Origin: Firm-04 sp045617625
GTDB lineage: Bacteria; Bacillota; Clostridia; Oscillospirales; Ruminococcaceae
Assembly: GCA_045617625.1 (NCBI GenBank)
Contig: JAZLJA010000043.1
Coordinates: forward strand, 1 to 35,134
Reading direction: 5' to 3'
Length of the DNA: 35,134 nucleotides
Shown here piece by piece: positions 1-8,534 of the stretch. Every line of letters begins with the position of its first letter. Position 1 is the stretch's first letter. The position numbers and the translations under genes are program-made. The notes beneath the pieces were generated by a model. It had not been told where the DNA came from, did not search any database, and worked only from the letters and a program-made list of their open reading frames with translations.

Positions 1-1167
1 ACCGACCAGCAGCTCTATGTTCTGTTCGGCGCACTCGCAGGCGGCCCTGACGCAGATGACGGTCACAACGACGAAACCAAAGACTGGATCTACAACGAAG
101 TGACCATCGACTATAACGCTGCCTGCCCCGGCGCAGCAGCAGGTCTGTATCTCGCCTACAAAGATCAGTACAAGCAGGCGATCACCCCGAATTTCCCGCC
201 CGCTGACGACGGCGGCAGAGGCGCTGCCCTCGGCAACGGCGAAGGCGGCGGCGGCGGCGCAACCTGGGTCGAAGCTTGCGGTATCGATGACTACACCGAT
301 ACGAAGGCAGGCGTCACCAAAGTATCGCTGATGGTCAAATCCAGCGCAGCAAAAGCTCCCACTGATCTGAAAGTCCGCTACTACTTCGATGTCTCCGAAA
401 TTTCTGATTTCTCGCTCATCGAATCCTCTATCCTCTACGATCAGGTTTCTGCTGAAGCTGCCCCTGCAAAGGCAACCATCAGTGCACCGCAAAAATGGGA
501 AAAGGATTCCAAGATCGCATATGTCGAGCTGGATTGGGGCGACTATAACTTCGCAAACTGCGGCAAAAAAATCCAGTTCAAGATCGGCTTCTACTTCGGC
601 GCGATCTGGACACCTGATAACGACCCCAGCTACAAAGATCTGAAGATCTACACTGAGGATGACGCATTCTTCGGCACGGGCAATGAAGTCCGCACCGATA
701 ATATCTGTGTCTACGACGGCGACACCCTCATCGGCGGCATTGAGCCTGACGGCACTGAGCCCCAGACCACGACCGCAACTTCCAAAACCACCACGACAAC
801 CACAACAACGACCACGACAACCACAACAACGACCAAGACAACCACATCGGGCACCACGACCTCCAAAACGACGACCTCCGACACTACCACATCGGGCAAA
901 ACTCATTCCTCTACCCAGCCTGGTGACAATCCCATCGGAAGCAACGACGGCAACTACTACGGCGACATCAACTGTGACGGTATCATCACCGTTTCTGATG
1001 CCATCCTCGGTACCCGCCTCAACGCGCAGGACATCACCCTCAACGTTACCGCACAGGGCATTACAAACTCTGACTGCAATCACGATGGTGCAACCACCAT
1101 GCAGGATGTCACACTGATCCTCAAATACGTTGCAAAACTGATCACGCTCACAGAATTGGGCAATTAA
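1..1167 (+). CDS. Cellulosomal GH9 endoglucanase, C-terminal part (GH9 end - CBM3 - Thr linker - dockerin)
   Basis: The reading frame is open from base 1, so the gene begins upstream and only the last 388 residues are visible. The first ~60 residues are the end of a GH9 catalytic domain: a GGPD segment, then NEVTIDYNAA, where the Glu (bases 97-99) matches the GH9 catalytic acid. Residues ~83-235 resemble a family 3 carbohydrate-binding module (beta-rich, with a VRYYFDVSE segment). A linker of almost pure Thr follows (about 240-305). The last ~72 residues are a type I dockerin with two calcium-loop repeats, GDINCDG and SDCNHDG, each followed by a helix. The protein should be secreted and docked to a scaffoldin cohesin to cut cellulose. 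Family-level calls are strong; the exact GH9 subtype cannot be told without the N-terminus. Confidence 0.9.
   Translation, partial: TDQQLYVLFGALAGGPDADDGHNDETKDWIYNEVTIDYNAACPGAAAGLYLAYKDQYKQAITPNFPPADDGGRGAALGNGEGGGGGATWVEACGIDDYTDTKAGVTKVSLMVKSSAAKAPTDLKVRYYFDVSEISDFSLIESSILYDQVSAEAAPAKATISAPQKWEKDSKIAYVELDWGDYNFANCGKKIQFKIGFYFGAIWTPDNDPSYKDLKIYTEDDAFFGTGNEVRTDNICVYDGDTLIGGIEPDGTEPQTTTATSKTTTTTTTTTTTTTTTTKTTTSGTTTSKTTTSDTTTSGKTHSSTQPGDNPIGSNDGNYYGDINCDGIITVSDAILGTRLNAQDITLNVTAQGITNSDCNHDGATTMQDVTLILKYVAKLITLTELGN
791..832 (+). repeat. Perfect 21-bp tandem repeat in Thr linker
   Basis: Two identical 21-bp units (791-811 and 812-832) lie end to end inside the stretch coding for 16 consecutive Thr residues. 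They are all ACN codons, in frame, so gain or loss of a unit would change linker length by seven Thr without breaking the gene. Confidence 0.9.
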
Positions 1168-1178
1168 CACAATCATAG

Positions 1179-1230
1179 CTGCCTGCCGCATGCCGACCCG
1201 CAATGACGCTGCGGCAGGCAGACTGCTTTT
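1179..1230 (+). terminator. Terminator hairpin after the cellulase gene
   Basis: A perfect 12-bp stem (1179-1190 with 1210-1221, GC-rich) closes a 19-nt loop and is followed by a short T-containing tail ending in TTTT (1227-1230). It starts 12 nt after the stop codon and ends just before the next gene's ribosome binding site, so it may also limit readthrough into that gene. Confidence 0.7.
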
Positions 1231-1247
1231 CTAAAGGAGAGATGATT

Positions 1248-2306
1248 ATGGACCATATCCTCGAAGCACTGCGCATGGAAGCAGGCGAAAAAGGCGTTTT
1301 TCTCCCGCTTATCCGTAACACTGAAATCCTTTCCGAACCAGAAACACTCCACGGCTTTTCCATGAAAAACCGTAAGACCGCCATGATCCCCGCTTGCTTT
1401 GATGCCGACGAAAACGGCGCACCATCGCAGGAAACCATCTGCCGCTATCGTGAAACAGCCGCAAAACTCGGCTGCGCAATGCTGCTCACCGAGCCCGTTG
1501 CCGTCAGTGCAGATGCACGGGAAAATGTCGGACAGCTCATGCTCACTGAGGCAACTCGCAGCGCATTTCAGTCGCTTGCCGCAGCGGTCAAGGAAGCTTC
1601 AGAGGGCGTTGTCCTTGTCATGCTGCTCGACCATGCAGGCAGAAATGCTCTGGAGCCCGTAGTCATGGAACAGAATCCTCTGCTCTCCAAATCGGCGAAA
1701 ATACTTGCCGATGCCGATGTCACACCCATCGCCGCTGCGTGCGGACAAGCTGCAAAGCTTGCCGAGGAATGCGGATTTGACGGCATCGCACTTAACGTCT
1801 GCAATCGCAATCTGTTCGCGGACAGCCTTGCTGCTTATCACCGTGACGGCGTGTTCGGCGGCGATTTTGACGACCGTTCCCGCTTTGTCCGCGATTGCTA
1901 TACCGCAATGAAACTCACGACCTCACGCGCTTTCCTCAGCATTCGGCTCTGCGTCAGCGACGGACTGCCGCAGCCATACGGATTCGGCATGGCGTTTGAG
2001 GACGAATCGGCAAACGATTTGTCAGAATCTGTGCTGCTGCTGCAAATTCTGCAAATGCTGTTCGGCGTGGAACTGGTCTTTTGCGAAGTCGGTGTCAAGG
2101 GCATCAACTGGCTTGCCAAAGAAGATGCGGAATCTCCCGTGGTACGCGAAAGCCGCCTTTGCACCTGCATCGGAATGCTGGACAGTGCCATGCAGCAAAA
2201 TGTCAAGCTTTGTGTGCCGCAGACCGAGGAAGGTTTCCCGTTTGCACACCTCGCGGCAGGCATGATTCAAGGCGAATTTGCCACTTTTGCAGGCTTCCGT
2301 ATGTAA
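1248..2306 (+). CDS. Divergent old yellow enzyme (NADH:flavin oxidoreductase)-like protein
   Basis: The 352-residue protein follows the order of the OYE TIM barrel: MKNRKTAMIPACFD near residues 39-52 (family pattern LKNRIVMAPM), MLLTEPVAV at 78-86, LLDHAGR at 126-132 and RDGVFGGDFDDRSRF at 199-213 (family DxYGGSxxNRxRF). The segment that normally carries the substrate-binding HxxH/N pair reads GFDGIALNVCNRN (176-188), so those His residues are absent. Many barrel loops are also shortened. Start 1248 is chosen because AAAGGAGA (1233-1240) lies 7 nt before it; the ATG at 1242 would be only 1 nt away. FMN binding and activity are therefore uncertain; it may be a redox-inactive or re-specialised paralogue. 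Confidence 0.6.
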   Translation: MDHILEALRMEAGEKGVFLPLIRNTEILSEPETLHGFSMKNRKTAMIPACFDADENGAPSQETICRYRETAAKLGCAMLLTEPVAVSADARENVGQLMLTEATRSAFQSLAAAVKEASEGVVLVMLLDHAGRNALEPVVMEQNPLLSKSAKILADADVTPIAAACGQAAKLAEECGFDGIALNVCNRNLFADSLAAYHRDGVFGGDFDDRSRFVRDCYTAMKLTTSRAFLSIRLCVSDGLPQPYGFGMAFEDESANDLSESVLLLQILQMLFGVELVFCEVGVKGINWLAKEDAESPVVRESRLCTCIGMLDSAMQQNVKLCVPQTEEGFPFAHLAAGMIQGEFATFAGFRM

Positions 2307-2328
2307 CATCTCCCCGCAGCAACAAAAT

Positions 2329-2362
2329 GGGTGCTTCGATGTGAAGCACCCGTTTGCTTTCT
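2329..2362 (+). terminator. Terminator hairpin between OYE-like gene and rqcH
   Basis: A perfect 9-bp stem (2329-2337 with 2343-2351) with a 5-nt loop is followed by a T-rich but interrupted tail. The hairpin lies 22 nt after the upstream stop. Confidence 0.65.
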
Positions 2363-2390
2363 CAAAATCCACGTAACATGGAGGTTTCCT

Positions 2391-4151
2391 ATGGCACTTG
2401 ACGGCGCATTTCTGCACTGTATCCGTGATGAACTGCTGCCCCTGATCGGCACACGCATCGACAAAATTTCACAACCCACCCGCGATACGCTTATCCTTTC
2501 CTTCCGCGGCAAGGGCGGCGCGACCCGTATGCTTTGCTCCGCTTCCGCTGATGCCGCCCGCGTCCACATCACTGAAGAATCCGTGGAAAACCCGCCGCAG
2601 CCGCCCATGTTCTGTATGCTGCTGCGCAAGCACATCAGCGGCGGCAAACTGGAGGACATCGAGCAGGACGGGCTGGAGCGTATTCTGCGATTCAAGATCC
2701 GCAGCAACAACGAACTTGGCGACAGCGTACTGCTCACCCTTGCTGTCGAAATCATGGGACGCTGCTCGAATATCATCCTCGTCAACGAAACAGGGCGCAT
2801 CATCGACAGCATTCGCCGCGTGGATGAGGATATGTCCCGCGTGCGCCTTGTCCTGCCCGCGACCGAATACACCACTCCGCCCCGAGAAGCACGTATCTGC
2901 TTGCTGAACGCAACATCTGCCGACATCGAAGCTGCATTGCAGTCAGCACCCGAGGGCTCGCTCAACAAAGCTTTGATCCGTTTGTTCGAGGGCATCTCGC
3001 CCATCGTGGCAAGGGAATGGGAATTTTTCGCGGGGCACGGAAATCCGCTCACACTTCCGCTCGATGCAGAGACGCAGTCACGGCTGTTGTTTGCCATCGC
3101 ACAAACGCAGGATGTGCTGCTGCATGGCGGTGCGAAATTCACGACTTTACGTACAAAAGAGGGACAGCTCAAAGATTTTTCATTCCAGCATATTGCGCAA
3201 TACGGAGCGTTGATGATTTCGGCGGAGTACGAATCGGCAAGCGCGACCCTCGATGCGTTTTTTGCACAGCGGGATAAATACACCCGCCTGAAACAACGTG
3301 CCAACGACCTTTTTCGATTTCTTGCGGCAACCTCGGAACGTATCTCCAAGCGACTTGCCAATCAAAAACAGGAGTTGCTCGCCTGTGACACGATGGAGCT
3401 CGACCGCCGCCGCGGCGATTTGCTCTCCGCAAACCTCTATCGCTTGCAGCGCGGTGACAGCGTGGCACGGCTGGAGGATTTCTATGAGGAATCCATGCCG
3501 ATGGTCGAGATCCCATTGGATGTGCGATTGACACCGCCGCAAAACGCGCAGGCATACTACAAGAAGTATCAAAAAGCGTGTACCGCCAAGAAAAAACTCA
3601 CTGTGCTGATTGCAAACGGCGAGCAGGAACTGTCCTATATCGACAGCGTGTTTGATGCACTGACCCGCGCTGAGGGCGAATCGGACATCGCACAGCTGCG
3701 CGCGGAATTGGTCGAACAAGGGTATCTGCGCGAAAACCGCAAAGCCCCCAAACCGCCCAAAGCCCTGCCGCCAATGGAATTTCTCTCCACGGACGGTTTT
3801 CACATCCTCGTGGGGCGCAACAATCATCAAAATGACCAGCTTACGCTGAAAATCGCGGAAAAGCTCGATTTTTGGATGCATACGCAATCCATTCACGGGG
3901 CGCACGTACTCGTGCAGTGCGGCGGCGAAACACCCCCTGACACGACCCTCGAACAAGCCGCGATGCTCGCTGCGTATTTCAGCAAAGGGCGCGATTCAGC
4001 ACAGGTCGCCGTCGATTACTGCCTCGCAAAATTCGTCAAAAAACCAGCAGGTGCGCGACCCGGCATGGTCATTTACACGAACTATCAGACCGCGTTTGTC
4101 ACCCCTGATGCCGCACTTGCTGAGCGTCTGCGCTGCGGCAATCAAAAATGA
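2391..4151 (+). CDS. rqcH: Ribosome quality control protein RqcH (NFACT family, FbpA-like)
   Basis: RqcH binds stalled 50S-peptidyl-tRNA complexes and recruits tRNA-Ala to add C-terminal Ala tails for degradation; older annotations call it fibronectin-binding protein. The 586-residue product has the NFACT-N domain (about 1-240, including LRKHISGGKLEDIEQDGLERI at ~78-98), a central coiled region, and the NFACT-R domain (HILVGRNNHQNDQLT and DFWMHTQSIHGAHVLV). The family's Asp-Arg motif reads Glu96-Arg97 here. The start is set by GGAGG at 2380-2384, 6 nt before ATG; the longer open frame has no such site. It stands alone between two terminators and faces the purine nucleoside phosphorylase gene. 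Confidence 0.93.
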   Translation: MALDGAFLHCIRDELLPLIGTRIDKISQPTRDTLILSFRGKGGATRMLCSASADAARVHITEESVENPPQPPMFCMLLRKHISGGKLEDIEQDGLERILRFKIRSNNELGDSVLLTLAVEIMGRCSNIILVNETGRIIDSIRRVDEDMSRVRLVLPATEYTTPPREARICLLNATSADIEAALQSAPEGSLNKALIRLFEGISPIVAREWEFFAGHGNPLTLPLDAETQSRLLFAIAQTQDVLLHGGAKFTTLRTKEGQLKDFSFQHIAQYGALMISAEYESASATLDAFFAQRDKYTRLKQRANDLFRFLAATSERISKRLANQKQELLACDTMELDRRRGDLLSANLYRLQRGDSVARLEDFYEESMPMVEIPLDVRLTPPQNAQAYYKKYQKACTAKKKLTVLIANGEQELSYIDSVFDALTRAEGESDIAQLRAELVEQGYLRENRKAPKPPKALPPMEFLSTDGFHILVGRNNHQNDQLTLKIAEKLDFWMHTQSIHGAHVLVQCGGETPPDTTLEQAAMLAAYFSKGRDSAQVAVDYCLAKFVKKPAGARPGMVIYTNYQTAFVTPDAALAERLRCGNQK

Positions 4152-4167
4152 AAACCACACATAAACG

Positions 4168-4206
4168 AAACATCCGCGACTCACAATCGAGCCGCGGATG
4201 TTTTTT
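4168..4206. terminator. Bidirectional terminator between rqcH and pnp
   Basis: A 15-bp stem with one A-C mismatch (4168-4182 with 4189-4203) and a 6-nt loop ends in TTTTTT on the plus strand (4201-4206) and in a T-run on the minus strand. It separates two convergent genes. Confidence 0.85.
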
Positions 4207-5035
4207 ACAGTAATTTTGCCATATCTGCGATGCTTTGGCGCACCAGTTTCTGAAAATATACGCTGCTTGCATCAGCCGCCGCCTGCACCTCCTCGTGCGA
4301 AAGCGGATGCGCGGATAATCCCGAGGCAAGATTGGAAATGCACGAAATTCCGCAGATTTCCATACCTGCATGACGTGCTGCGATTGCCTCCACTGCGGTA
4401 CTCATTCCCACAGCATCCGCGCCAAGCAGCCCGAACATCCGCACCTCAGCAGGCGACTCATAGGCGGGACCTGCCGTTTGCAGATACACGCCCTCTTTCA
4501 GCGAAATATTCGCATATGCTGCATTTTTGCGAATGACATCACACAATCTGCGGCTATAAATCTCGCTCATATCGGGGAAGCGCACGCCAAGGCTGTCGAG
4601 GTTGGCACCCCGCAGCGGCGACGGAACAAAACTTGAAATCTGGTCGGTGATCAGCATCAAATCGCCCGCCTGCATTCCCTGTTGAATGCCGCCTGCCGCA
4701 TTCGTGAGGAACAAGATCTGCGCCCCCATGCGCTGCATCAGGCGAATCGGCATGACGACATCGGCGGGGTCATAGCCCTCGTAAAGATGCACACGCCCCT
4801 GCATCGCCGCAATGGGCACGCCGTCGAGATATCCGAATACAAATCGACCTCGATGTCCGCCCACGGTGGACACCGGAAAATGCGGGATCTTTGCATATCC
4901 GACCACTTCCGCTGCTTCCATCTGATCAGCCAAATCTCCCAGTCCCGAGCCGAGTACCAATGCGATTTTTGGCGTAAAATCAGTCTTTTTTCTGGTATAT
5001 TCATACGCTTCATTCAACTTTTCGATGGTGGACAT
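4205..5035 (-). CDS. Purine nucleoside phosphorylase (trimeric, family II)
   Basis: The enzyme splits purine ribonucleosides with phosphate into free base and ribose 1-phosphate in the salvage pathway. The 276-residue protein shows the family blocks in order: LVLGSGLG near residue 28, GHRGRFVFG (phosphate-binding His/Arg), MQGRVHLYEGY, FLTNAAGGI, TAGPAYESPAE with its Glu, VGMSTAVEA and ISNLASG with the base-recognising Asn. That Asn suggests inosine/guanosine preference (deoD/punA-type naming is uncertain). Start 5035 is preferred because GAGGTG lies 6 nt upstream; a GTG at 5044 would overlap that site. It follows recN by 15 nt and appears to be the last gene of the long operon. Confidence 0.92.
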   Translation of the reverse strand: MSTIEKLNEAYEYTRKKTDFTPKIALVLGSGLGDLADQMEAAEVVGYAKIPHFPVSTVGGHRGRFVFGYLDGVPIAAMQGRVHLYEGYDPADVVMPIRLMQRMGAQILFLTNAAGGIQQGMQAGDLMLITDQISSFVPSPLRGANLDSLGVRFPDMSEIYSRRLCDVIRKNAAYANISLKEGVYLQTAGPAYESPAEVRMFGLLGADAVGMSTAVEAIAARHAGMEICGISCISNLASGLSAHPLSHEEVQAAADASSVYFQKLVRQSIADMAKLL

Positions 5036-5050
5036 TCGATACACCTCATT

Positions 5051-6709
5051 TCATTTTTTTGCTTCAGATAATGCCTCAGCCGCAGTTTGCAGCATCAACT
5101 CTGACGGATTTGCACCACCCATGATTCGGGCGATCTCCGCGATACGGCCCTGCTCATCCAGCACCGAAACCGACGTTTTTGTAGTATTTTCGTCGCTTTT
5201 CTTTTCAATCAGCAGATGCTGCTGTGCCTGCACCGCCAACTGCGACAAATGTGTGACACACAATACCTGATGATGGTTTCCGAGTTCACGCAGTTTCAGC
5301 CCGATTTTTTGTGCTGCCCTGCCGCTGACACCCGTATCGATTTCGTCGAAAATCAACGTGGGAATGGCATCTCGCTGCGCAATGACCGCCTTTAGCGCAA
5401 GCATCATGCGCGAAAGCTCGCCGCCCGATGCGATTTGTGCGATGGGTTTCGGCGGTTCCCCCGCGTTCGCGGAAATAAGAAATTCAGCCTTGTCCATGCC
5501 ATTCGGCGTCAGCTTGCCCTGCGTCAAATCGACAACAAGCTGCACCCGTGGCATATCGAGATACGAAAGTTCCTCCCCCACGCGAGCCGAAAACTGCGCT
5601 GCCAATTCCTTACGATGTGCTGTCAGATTGTGCGCCAGTTCAGTTACTTTATGCAGCAGATTCGTCTTTTTCGATGTCAGCTCGCGGAGCTGATCGCTGT
5701 CACTTTCCATGCGTTCGACCTCTGCCGCGGCATCGGCAAACAGCTTTCGCAAACCATCAGCATCGGTGTGATATTTCATCGCAAGCGTGTTGACCGCGTT
5801 TCGTCGGTCGCAAAGCCGCTGAAATTCGCCCTGTGAAAGCCCGCCGCCTGTATAGCCCGCAAGCTCGTCAGCGATGTCACGCAGCTCGATATTCAACGCG
5901 CGCAGGCGATCGGCAAGAGGCTTTGCATCCGGGAGCGCAGACGCCATTGTATCGACGCAAATGCACGCATTTGCGAGAGAATCAGAGATATTCTCCTCGC
6001 CGTCCGTCAGCATCAGACAAAGCTGCTCAGCCTGCTCACTGTATGCCGCCGCATTCGTCGCCGCACGAAAATGCTCGTCCAGCGTCACATCCTCCTGCGG
6101 CTGCGGGTCAACTGCGCCGATTTCTTCAATGATGGTCTGCAATTCACGCAAATGCGTCATTTTCTGCTGTTCATTTTTCTGAAGGCTGCTGAGTTCCCGC
6201 GCCGTTTTCTGCAATTCGGCAAACGCCGCCTGATAATCAGCGAGGATCGAACAATCATCGCCAAAATGGTCAAGCACCTCCAGATGCCGCTCGGGCCGCA
6301 GCAAGATCTGATTGTCGTGCTGCCCGTGGATGTTGACCAGTGTCTCACCCAAAGCACGCAAAAGTGACACAGGTACGGCTTTTCCGTTAAGTCTGCCTGT
6401 GCTGCCGCCATCCGCCGATATCTCGCGCGTGAGGAACAATTCGTCATCCTCGGGGGAAATGCCGTTTTCCTCCAACAGCCGCCGCGATTCCTCGGATATC
6501 GGTGCAAAACGCGCGGTAATGCTTGCTTTTTGGCATCCAGTTCGCACAATATCCTTGCTCACACGCTGCCCAAGCACCGCCTGAATGCCGTGAATCAAAA
6601 TGGATTTGCCTGCGCCCGTTTCACCGGTGAATACGTTCAAACCACGCTCCAACGGGATATCAGCCTCCGAGATCACGGCGAGGTTTCGTATTGATAATTC
6701 GTTTAGCAT
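5051..6709 (-). CDS. recN: DNA repair protein RecN
   Basis: RecN is an SMC-like ATPase that acts on double-strand breaks before RecA-mediated recombination. The 552-residue product has a Walker A (GETGAGKS) at ~29-36, two coiled-coil arms flanking a central hinge region, the signature ASGGELSRMMLALK and a Walker B LIFDEIDTGVSG near the C-terminus. Length matches the family. GGAGA lies about 7 nt before the ATG. It sits directly after argR, the conserved Firmicutes order tlyA-argR-recN, although here nadK and another gene are set between tlyA and argR. Confidence 0.96.
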   Translation of the reverse strand: MLNELSIRNLAVISEADIPLERGLNVFTGETGAGKSILIHGIQAVLGQRVSKDIVRTGCQKASITARFAPISEESRRLLEENGISPEDDELFLTREISADGGSTGRLNGKAVPVSLLRALGETLVNIHGQHDNQILLRPERHLEVLDHFGDDCSILADYQAAFAELQKTARELSSLQKNEQQKMTHLRELQTIIEEIGAVDPQPQEDVTLDEHFRAATNAAAYSEQAEQLCLMLTDGEENISDSLANACICVDTMASALPDAKPLADRLRALNIELRDIADELAGYTGGGLSQGEFQRLCDRRNAVNTLAMKYHTDADGLRKLFADAAAEVERMESDSDQLRELTSKKTNLLHKVTELAHNLTAHRKELAAQFSARVGEELSYLDMPRVQLVVDLTQGKLTPNGMDKAEFLISANAGEPPKPIAQIASGGELSRMMLALKAVIAQRDAIPTLIFDEIDTGVSGRAAQKIGLKLRELGNHHQVLCVTHLSQLAVQAQQHLLIEKKSDENTTKTSVSVLDEQGRIAEIARIMGGANPSELMLQTAAEALSEAKK

Positions 6710-6739
6710 TTATATTCTCCGCACCATTCTATGCTTTCC

Positions 6740-7177
6740 TCACGAGCCCCAGATCTGCACCTGCAGGATTTCAACGAGGGTTTTCGCGGCGTCCTCACTG
6801 CGTGCCAGCAGAAAAATCGTGTCATCGCCCGCAATGGAGCCGACCACATCGGGCAGGGTCATGCCGTCAAGCACCGCCGCCGCCGCCTGAGCCGTACCCG
6901 AATGGCATCGCAAAACCACAGTATTTACTGCATAATCGACCTTGCATACAACATCGCCCAACAGCTTCATCGGAGCATCGCTGAAACTTGCACGGGCGTA
7001 CTTCGACCCGTTTCTTCCGCGTACCTTTCGCAGCTGAAGCTGACGGATATCGCGGGAAATTGTCGCCTGCGTGACCTCAAATCCCTCCGCAAGCAGCAGC
7101 GCACGCAGTTGTTCCTGCGTGCCAACGTCCTGCTCCGAAATCAGCCGCATGATTGTCTGATGTCTGATATTCGCCAT
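6740..7177 (-). CDS. argR: Arginine repressor ArgR
   Basis: ArgR is the arginine-dependent hexameric repressor/activator of arginine metabolism. The 145-residue protein has the N-terminal winged helix with EVTQATISRDIRQL (recognition helix, about 34-47) and the C-terminal oligomerisation and Arg-binding domain with HSGTAQAAAAVLD and GSIAGDDTIFLL (Asp pair that contacts arginine). It lies 15 nt after nadK and 30 nt before recN, in one transcript. No arginine genes are present nearby, so its targets lie elsewhere. Confidence 0.96.
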   Translation of the reverse strand: MANIRHQTIMRLISEQDVGTQEQLRALLLAEGFEVTQATISRDIRQLQLRKVRGRNGSKYARASFSDAPMKLLGDVVCKVDYAVNTVVLRCHSGTAQAAAAVLDGMTLPDVVGSIAGDDTIFLLARSEDAAKTLVEILQVQIWGS

Positions 7178-7192
7178 ATCTGCGTCCTTTCG

Positions 7193-8068
7193 TTACTCTG
7201 CCGCGCCTTTGATCGGGCGCATCAGCTTACCGTTGAGGGCATCGTAAAACGCACTGCCCTTGCAGTTGACAAACGGGATCGTCGTTTTGCCGCCCGTCAC
7301 CGTGAACGATTCATCGCCTTGCAGCGTGAAAACCTTCGCACCGTCAACGTGAACCATCAGCCCGCTTTCACCCGAAAAGCTATATTTTACGCAGATTTCA
7401 CGCTTCGGCGAAAACAACATCGGGCGAGCAAACAGCGAATGCGGACAAATCAGGTTCATCTCGATCAGCGACAAATCAGGCTCCATGACAGGACCGCCTG
7501 CCGAAAGCGCATACGCGGTCGAACCGGTCGGCGTCGAAAAGATGATGCCGTCAGCACGAAACGTGCCAATCAATAAATCATCTACATAAACCGAAAAATC
7601 GCAGATTCTGCCGCCCAAACGCGACGCATAAATGTCGTTGACAGCATGACAGACCTGCTCATCAGGCGTGCCGGCACCGAATGTCGTTCGCAGCACCATG
7701 CGCTCGCTGATGGTGTAATCGCCTGTAAATAATTGTTCAAGCATTTGCAATTCATCCGATTCAAACGCTGCCAGAAAGCCGAGACGTCCTGTGTTGATGC
7801 CCACCAGCTTCGCTTTGGAATGATGCAAAATATCGCTTGCCAAGCGTAAAATCGTGCCATCACCGCCGATTGCCACTGCAAAATCGGCAGATGGCAAAAG
7901 AGTGGCGGCAGGGGCAAACTGCACATCCTGCAATTCAGCAAAAGATTTTTCCAATTCCGAATCCATGCACAATTCCGCATCTGCATGGCGGCGCAGATGC
8001 GCACAAACCCGCAGAGTCGTTTCAAAGGCATTTTTCTTATCGAGATTCGGACAAATGAAAAATTTCAT
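7193..8068 (-). CDS. nadK: NAD kinase
   Basis: The enzyme phosphorylates NAD to NADP with ATP (or polyphosphate). The 291-residue product has the family GGDGTIL motif with its catalytic Asp (near residue 69), NTGRLGFL, the ATP/NAD-binding FSTPTGSTAYALSAGGP segment and the C-terminal beta domain. The gene is 2 nt from the stop of the preceding gene, so the two are likely coupled. In many Clostridia nadK lies between tlyA and argR, so this placement is not an anomaly for the class. Confidence 0.96.
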   Translation of the reverse strand: MKFFICPNLDKKNAFETTLRVCAHLRRHADAELCMDSELEKSFAELQDVQFAPAATLLPSADFAVAIGGDGTILRLASDILHHSKAKLVGINTGRLGFLAAFESDELQMLEQLFTGDYTISERMVLRTTFGAGTPDEQVCHAVNDIYASRLGGRICDFSVYVDDLLIGTFRADGIIFSTPTGSTAYALSAGGPVMEPDLSLIEMNLICPHSLFARPMLFSPKREICVKYSFSGESGLMVHVDGAKVFTLQGDESFTVTGGKTTIPFVNCKGSAFYDALNGKLMRPIKGAAE

Positions 8069-8070
8069 GG

Positions 8071-8526
8071 TTACTCCTCATTCAGTGGATTGTCAAGCAT
8101 GATCTGATCGACGATTTTCGCCGCAGATGCGACCATTTTCGGACAAACCGCAGTGAACAGTCCCCGTGATCGTGCTTCTGCAGCCTGTACAGGTTCGCCA
8201 AGATCGAATTCAAGAAGGTCGCGGCAGTTGAACGAGCCGTTTTCTTTTGCAAATGCGTCCAAAAAGACATCACGCACACGATTGGAAGCCTGACGTGCTG
8301 CCTTATCTGCCGCATCGCACTGCCCATATTTCAACCCAAGTGCCATCAGCGCACCGAGACACGCACCGCAGACCTCGCTTTTGCAAAGTCCACTGCCCAT
8401 ACAGCTTCCGATTTTCAGTGCATCCGCTTCATCGACACCGAAATCGGGCGCAAACGCTGCAAAAACCGACGATGAGCAGAGAAATCCCTGCAAAAAAAGT
8501 TCCCTTGCTTTTTCAGATTTATCCAT
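8071..8526 (-). CDS. C_GCAxxG_C_C family protein (putative redox/metal-binding)
   Basis: The 151-residue protein carries the pattern that names this family: an N-terminal FLCSSSVFAAF block, then GLCKSEVCGACLGALMALGLKYG (GCAxxG-like, here CGACLGA), then NCRDLL and a late VCPKMV Cys. The spaced conserved Cys residues suggest a metal or Fe-S site, but no reaction is established from sequence. The start at 8526 follows GAGGTG by 5 nt; the open frame further upstream runs into tlyA and is not credible as coding. It sits between tlyA and nadK with tight spacing (8 nt and 2 nt), so it is co-expressed with them. Soluble, with no signal peptide. Confidence 0.8.
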   Translation of the reverse strand: MDKSEKARELFLQGFLCSSSVFAAFAPDFGVDEADALKIGSCMGSGLCKSEVCGACLGALMALGLKYGQCDAADKAARQASNRVRDVFLDAFAKENGSFNCRDLLEFDLGEPVQAAEARSRGLFTAVCPKMVASAAKIVDQIMLDNPLNEE

Positions 8527-8534
8527 CGTACACC

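Noticed and set aside
791..832. CRISPR-like repeat
   Set aside because: The units are directly adjacent without spacers and code in frame for Thr.
2267..3361. 364-codon minus-strand frame over rqcH
   Set aside because: Antisense to the NFACT-N domain; sequence is Ser/Arg-rich and shows no family pattern.
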